DNA of 24,865 bases from RGIG2041 sp045537695 (GTDB lineage Bacteria; Bacillota; Clostridia; UBA1381; UMGS1253), in assembly GCA_045537695.1 (NCBI GenBank), contig JAZSQB010000007.1, positions 1 to 24,865 on the forward strand, written 5' to 3'. Each line of letters opens with the position of its first letter. Position 1 is the stretch's first letter. Position numbers and translations under genes: made by a program. Below the pieces are notes generated by a model, which worked only from the letters and a program-made list of their open reading frames with translations, made no database searches and was not told the origin of the DNA. Positions 22,172-24,865 of the stretch are shown here, in pieces.

Positions 22172-22708
22172 ATGTTGCCTGCAGAAAAAAAACTGTATGA
22201 TTTTTTTGAAACTCTTCTTTTGCCGGACTATGATTCCTTTCCGGACATCGAACTGTATAAGGACCAAATTTTGTCCTGCCTTGCCCGCACCCCAATTTCA
22301 CATCGAAGCGATGATGAAATGACATCGGCTATGGTAAACAACTACATTAAAGCTGAACTGTTACCGCGCTCCAACGGCAAGAAATACTCCAAAGAGCATC
22401 TGGCGTACCTTACGATTATTTCCAAACTTAAGCAGGTGCTTTCCGTAAACGATACCAAAATCCTTTTGGATATGGATGCAACCGAAGACGGCATTGCGGC
22501 GCGCTACGAAAAATTCAAGCACGTATATGAAATAATGCTGCAAGTTATGCGCGAAGACCTAAAGAAAAGTCCTGGGCAACAACTGGCAGACACAGCGATG
22601 CAATTTGCCGCCATCAGCTATGTTTCCAAAATTGCCTGTGAGTATTTAATAGACTGCGCCGAAGCGGAAATGCAGGAGAAGAAATCCGAGAAAAAACAAG
22701 AGAAATAA
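22172..22708 (+). CDS. DUF1836 domain protein (MerR-like DNA-binding candidate)
   Basis: 178 residues. The central SAMVNNYIKAELLPRSNGKKYSKEHLAYLTIISKLKQVL segment matches DUF1836, whose pattern (TxxMVNNYVKxxLxPxPxxKKYxxxHLAxLxxIxxLK) resembles the winged-helix core of MerR regulators. Target and ligand are unknown. Start: the ATG at 22172 has GAGGTG 6 bases upstream. A GTG at 22163 overlaps that ribosome binding site. The C-terminal 12 residues are Lys/Glu-rich (KKSEKKQEK). Divergent from the degV-family gene; whether they are functionally linked is not shown. Confidence 0.85.
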   Translation: MLPAEKKLYDFFETLLLPDYDSFPDIELYKDQILSCLARTPISHRSDDEMTSAMVNNYIKAELLPRSNGKKYSKEHLAYLTIISKLKQVLSVNDTKILLDMDATEDGIAARYEKFKHVYEIMLQVMREDLKKSPGQQLADTAMQFAAISYVSKIACEYLIDCAEAEMQEKKSEKKQEK

Positions 22709-22742
22709 AAAAATAGAAATGCACTTGATGTGGCATAAAGAG

Positions 22743-22768
22743 AGTAGGCACTAAAAACAGTGCCTACT
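22743..22768 (+). terminator. Terminator of the DUF1836 gene
   Basis: AGTAGGCACT/AGTGCCTACT 10-bp stem with AAAAAC loop region, followed by TTTGTTTT. The remaining bases to 22946 show no gene. Confidence 0.88.
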
Positions 22769-22946
22769 TTTGTTTTGTATACTAAAATAGAAAGGCCCAA
22801 TAGTAATAGATGTAACCTACATAAAACGCAAAAGCCAATAGCATTATCTTGCATACTACTTAGTATTATCCAACAAGGAAATGCTTGATTATGAACCAAG
22901 TGATACTTTGGACATTTTTTCGTCCTGCAGCTATTTTTACGTTTTT

Positions 22947-24089
22947 TTAATATTTTCTCCAAACCATACGGTCTACAATACCGGTATAGCTTTGGATAAT
23001 CTTTACCACCTTGGTAGATACGTTTTCATCCACGTAGTTCGGCACCGGAATACCGAGTTCACCACATTTATTCATTTCAACCGCAACTTCTACCGCTTGC
23101 AAAACCTGATTTTCGGTAATGCCCGCCAAAATAAAGTTGCCTTTGTCGAGTGCTTCCGGTCGCTCTGTGCTTGTGCGGATGCATACCGCCGGAATCGGAT
23201 TGCCGACAGATAAAAAGAAGCTGCTCTCTTCCGGCAAAGTGCCGCTATCGGACACCACGCAGAATGCATTCATCTGCAGGTGATTGTAATCGTGGAAGCC
23301 AAGCGGTTGATGCGCAATCACTCTCTTATCAAATTGGAAATTTCTCTGTTCAATAAACTTCTTGCTGCGCGGATGGCATGAATACAAAATCGGCATATCA
23401 TACTTTTCTGCCAGTGCATTGATGGCATTCATCAAACTGAAGAAGTTTTCTTCCGTATCAATGTTTTCCTCGCGGTGCGCGGAAAGAAGAATATATTTCC
23501 CCTTCTCCAAGCCAAGTTCATCCAAAATCTTACTTGCACGGATAAACTCCAAATTCTTGTGCAGCACTTCTGCCATCGGCGAGCCAACCACATATGTACG
23601 TTCCTTTGCAACGCTCGACGCATTCAAATAGCGACGTGCGTGCTCACTGTAGCACAAATTCACGTCAGAAATGATATCTACAATACGGCGGTTCGTTTCC
23701 TCCGGCAAGCACTCGTCAAAGCAACGGTTGCCCGCCTCCATGTGAAAAATCGGGATATGTAAACGCTTTGCGCCGATGACAGACAGGCAGGAATTGGTAT
23801 CGCCGAGTACAAAAACCGCATCCGGCTTTTCCTGTACCATCAGCTGATACGACTTGGCAATGATATTACCCATCGTCTCACCCAAATCCGCGCCGACTGC
23901 ATCTAAATAATAGTCCGGCGCGCGCAGTCCCAAGTCATCAAAGAACACCTGATTTAAGGTGTAATCCCAGTTTTGTCCCGTATGCACCAAAATCTGATTG
24001 AAATACTTATCGCATGCCTTAATACACTCGCTCAATCGGATAATCTCCGGTCTTGTGCCGATGATGGTCATCACTTTCAACTTTTCCAT
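22947..24089 (-). CDS. UDP-N-acetylglucosamine 2-epimerase family, CapG/FnlC-like
   Basis: 380 residues. Non-hydrolysing UDP-sugar 2-epimerase fold (WecB family). Marks: VMTIIGTRPEIIRLS (6-20), HTGQNWDYTLNQVFFDDLG (36-54), VLGDTNSCLSV (94-104), FHMEAGNRCFDECLPEETNRRIVDI (115-139), SAHREENID and CHPRSKKFI. The HTGQNWDY...NQVFFDDL form and its place directly behind a CapF-like gene indicate the CapG/FnlC branch, which makes UDP-L-FucNAc from the UDP-6-deoxy-talosamine intermediate. The ATG at 24089 has GGAGG 7 bases upstream; a TTG 15 bases earlier is rejected. It is the last gene of the part of the polysaccharide operon visible here. Cytosolic. Confidence 0.88.
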   Translation of the reverse strand: MEKLKVMTIIGTRPEIIRLSECIKACDKYFNQILVHTGQNWDYTLNQVFFDDLGLRAPDYYLDAVGADLGETMGNIIAKSYQLMVQEKPDAVFVLGDTNSCLSVIGAKRLHIPIFHMEAGNRCFDECLPEETNRRIVDIISDVNLCYSEHARRYLNASSVAKERTYVVGSPMAEVLHKNLEFIRASKILDELGLEKGKYILLSAHREENIDTEENFFSLMNAINALAEKYDMPILYSCHPRSKKFIEQRNFQFDKRVIAHQPLGFHDYNHLQMNAFCVVSDSGTLPEESSFFLSVGNPIPAVCIRTSTERPEALDKGNFILAGITENQVLQAVEVAVEMNKCGELGIPVPNYVDENVSTKVVKIIQSYTGIVDRMVWRKY

Positions 24090-24113
24090 TTGCTTTTCCT
24101 CCAAAGCTATGAA

Positions 24114-24865
24114 TTAAACTTCCAAAAAATAGGTATCCGGCTTGTCCGGATCAAAACATTCATTGCACCAGATAACGGTTATCATATCTGTATCGCCCAA
24201 ATTCTCGATGTTATGCGTATAACCGCAAGGAATGTCTACAACTTCAATCTTATCTCCGCTGACAAAGTATTCTATCGCTTCATCTTCATCCACTTTGCGG
24301 AAACGAATTACGCCTTTGCCCGCAACCACAACGAACTTTTCATTCTTTGTATGATGCCAATGGTTGCCCTTAGTAATACCCGGTTTGGAAATATTCACCG
24401 ATACCTGACCACGGTCCTCTGTGCGGATAATCTCCGTAAAGGAACCGCGTGCATCCACATTCATTTTGAGCGGATAAGAAAATGCATCTTTGGGCAAGTA
24501 GGACAAGTAGGTGCTGTAGAGTTTCTTTTCAAATGCATCCGAAAAATCCGGAACACCTTTGCTCTCTCTGCTTTCTTTAAAGGATTGAATCAGCTCCGCG
24601 ATTCTGCCGAGTGTCACCTCGTGTACCACCGGAACATAGGCATATCCGTCTTTTATATGTGCATTCCCCTGCAAAGCCGCTAGCATTTCCTGCACTAAAT
24701 CATCAATATAAACCAAATGCAGCACAACAGACGGATCGTTTACCTGTATCGGCAAGTCATGTGCCACATTGTGACAGAAGGTAGCTATTACGCTGTTATA
24801 ATTCGGCCTGCACCACTTGCCGAACAAATTCGGAAAACGGTATACCAGCACCTGCGCACCCGTGC
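24114..24865 (-). CDS. CapF/FnlB-like bifunctional reductase-cupin protein, 5' part off the window
   Basis: The frame is open to the right edge, so the N-terminal NAD(P)-binding part lies outside. What is present: VYRFPNLFGKWCRPNYNSVIATFCHNVAHDLPI (end of the reductase domain), LVYIDDLV, then a C-terminal cupin of about 110 residues with GNHWHHTKNEKFVVVAGKG, where two or three His bind metal, and DIPCGYTHNIENLGDTDMITVIW. In CapF the cupin epimerises the hexosulose and the reductase converts it to UDP-6-deoxy-L-talosamine, the substrate of the CapG-type epimerase that follows 24 bases downstream. Together they supply UDP-L-FucNAc for a surface polysaccharide. Confidence 0.9.
   Translation of the reverse strand, partial: TGAQVLVYRFPNLFGKWCRPNYNSVIATFCHNVAHDLPIQVNDPSVVLHLVYIDDLVQEMLAALQGNAHIKDGYAYVPVVHEVTLGRIAELIQSFKESRESKGVPDFSDAFEKKLYSTYLSYLPKDAFSYPLKMNVDARGSFTEIIRTEDRGQVSVNISKPGITKGNHWHHTKNEKFVVVAGKGVIRFRKVDEDEAIEYFVSGDKIEVVDIPCGYTHNIENLGDTDMITVIWCNECFDPDKPDTYFLEV

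Noticed and set aside
22618..22962. Minus-strand ORF spanning the DUF1836 gene end and the terminator
   Set aside because: It crosses the terminator at 22743-22768 and the DUF1836 coding end, has low-complexity Phe/Ser-rich sequence and no ribosome binding site.
23973..24683. 236-codon plus-strand ORF opposite the CapF/CapG genes
   Set aside because: Antisense shadow of two well-recognised genes and no ribosome binding site.
1..24865. CRISPR arrays, tRNA, rRNA and known riboswitches
   Set aside because: No regularly spaced repeats, cloverleaf with CCA-type end, rRNA-like sequence or recognised riboswitch core was seen on either strand.

Overview
The window looks like a chromosomal segment of a low-to-moderate GC Gram-positive anaerobe of the class Clostridia, probably a gut Oscillospiraceae/Ruminococcaceae-type species. 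The evidence is strong AGGAGG-type ribosome binding sites, TTGACA/TATAAT promoters with 17-bp spacers, U-tailed terminators, DegV and DUF1836 proteins, a CapF/CapG-type L-FucNAc pathway, and a GGAGGGAT/GCCTCCCT-ended repeat of a kind common in gut Clostridia. No species can be assigned from sequence alone.

Layout. (1) 1-1.7 kb: a visibly AT-rich accessory block, all on the minus strand, holding a cut-off small membrane protein, a DinJ/YafQ-type toxin-antitoxin pair with its own consensus promoter, and a two-helix membrane protein of unknown function. Two 56-bp direct repeats in it each carry a promoter-like -35 element and the same 17-bp tandem TGTCGAA site, which matches the Spo0A-box consensus. 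A degenerate palindromic repeat (1714-1817) marks its right edge. (2) 1.9-8.2 kb: a carbohydrate/cell-wall catabolic neighbourhood with a glycoside-hydrolase-like protein, a divergent NagB-like sugar-phosphate isomerase, a LacI-type regulator, an M19 dipeptidase and class II fructose-bisphosphate aldolase. An identical 12-bp ATTTTCGAAAAG site lies at the hydrolase start and in the isomerase promoter. A close relative overlaps the regulator's own ribosome binding site, which suggests a small local regulon.

(3) 8.26-18.36 kb: a compact minus-strand phage-derived operon. In transcription order it encodes a small membrane protein, portal, scaffold, major capsid protein with an extra C-terminal Ig-like/chitobiase-C-type module, a U-tailed terminator, a head-tail connector candidate, a large tail-nozzle-like protein, a fibre-like protein, two tiny tail-cassette proteins, an N-acetylmuramoyl-L-alanine amidase, a repeat-containing helical protein and a holin. 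Nearly every junction overlaps or is only a few bases long. No terminase, protease, integrase, repressor, replication gene or tape measure is present, and both flanks are ordinary chromosomal genes. It is either a reduced short-tailed prophage or a domesticated particle/lysis module whose missing functions lie elsewhere. This is the most interesting feature of the window.

(4) 18.4-24.9 kb: a divergently transcribed conserved protein of unknown function, a 390-base gene-free stretch full of hairpins, branched-chain aminotransferase (ilvE), a DegV-family protein, a divergent DUF1836 protein, and the end of a surface-polysaccharide operon (CapG/FnlC-like epimerase and the 3' part of a CapF/FnlB-like reductase) that runs off the right edge.
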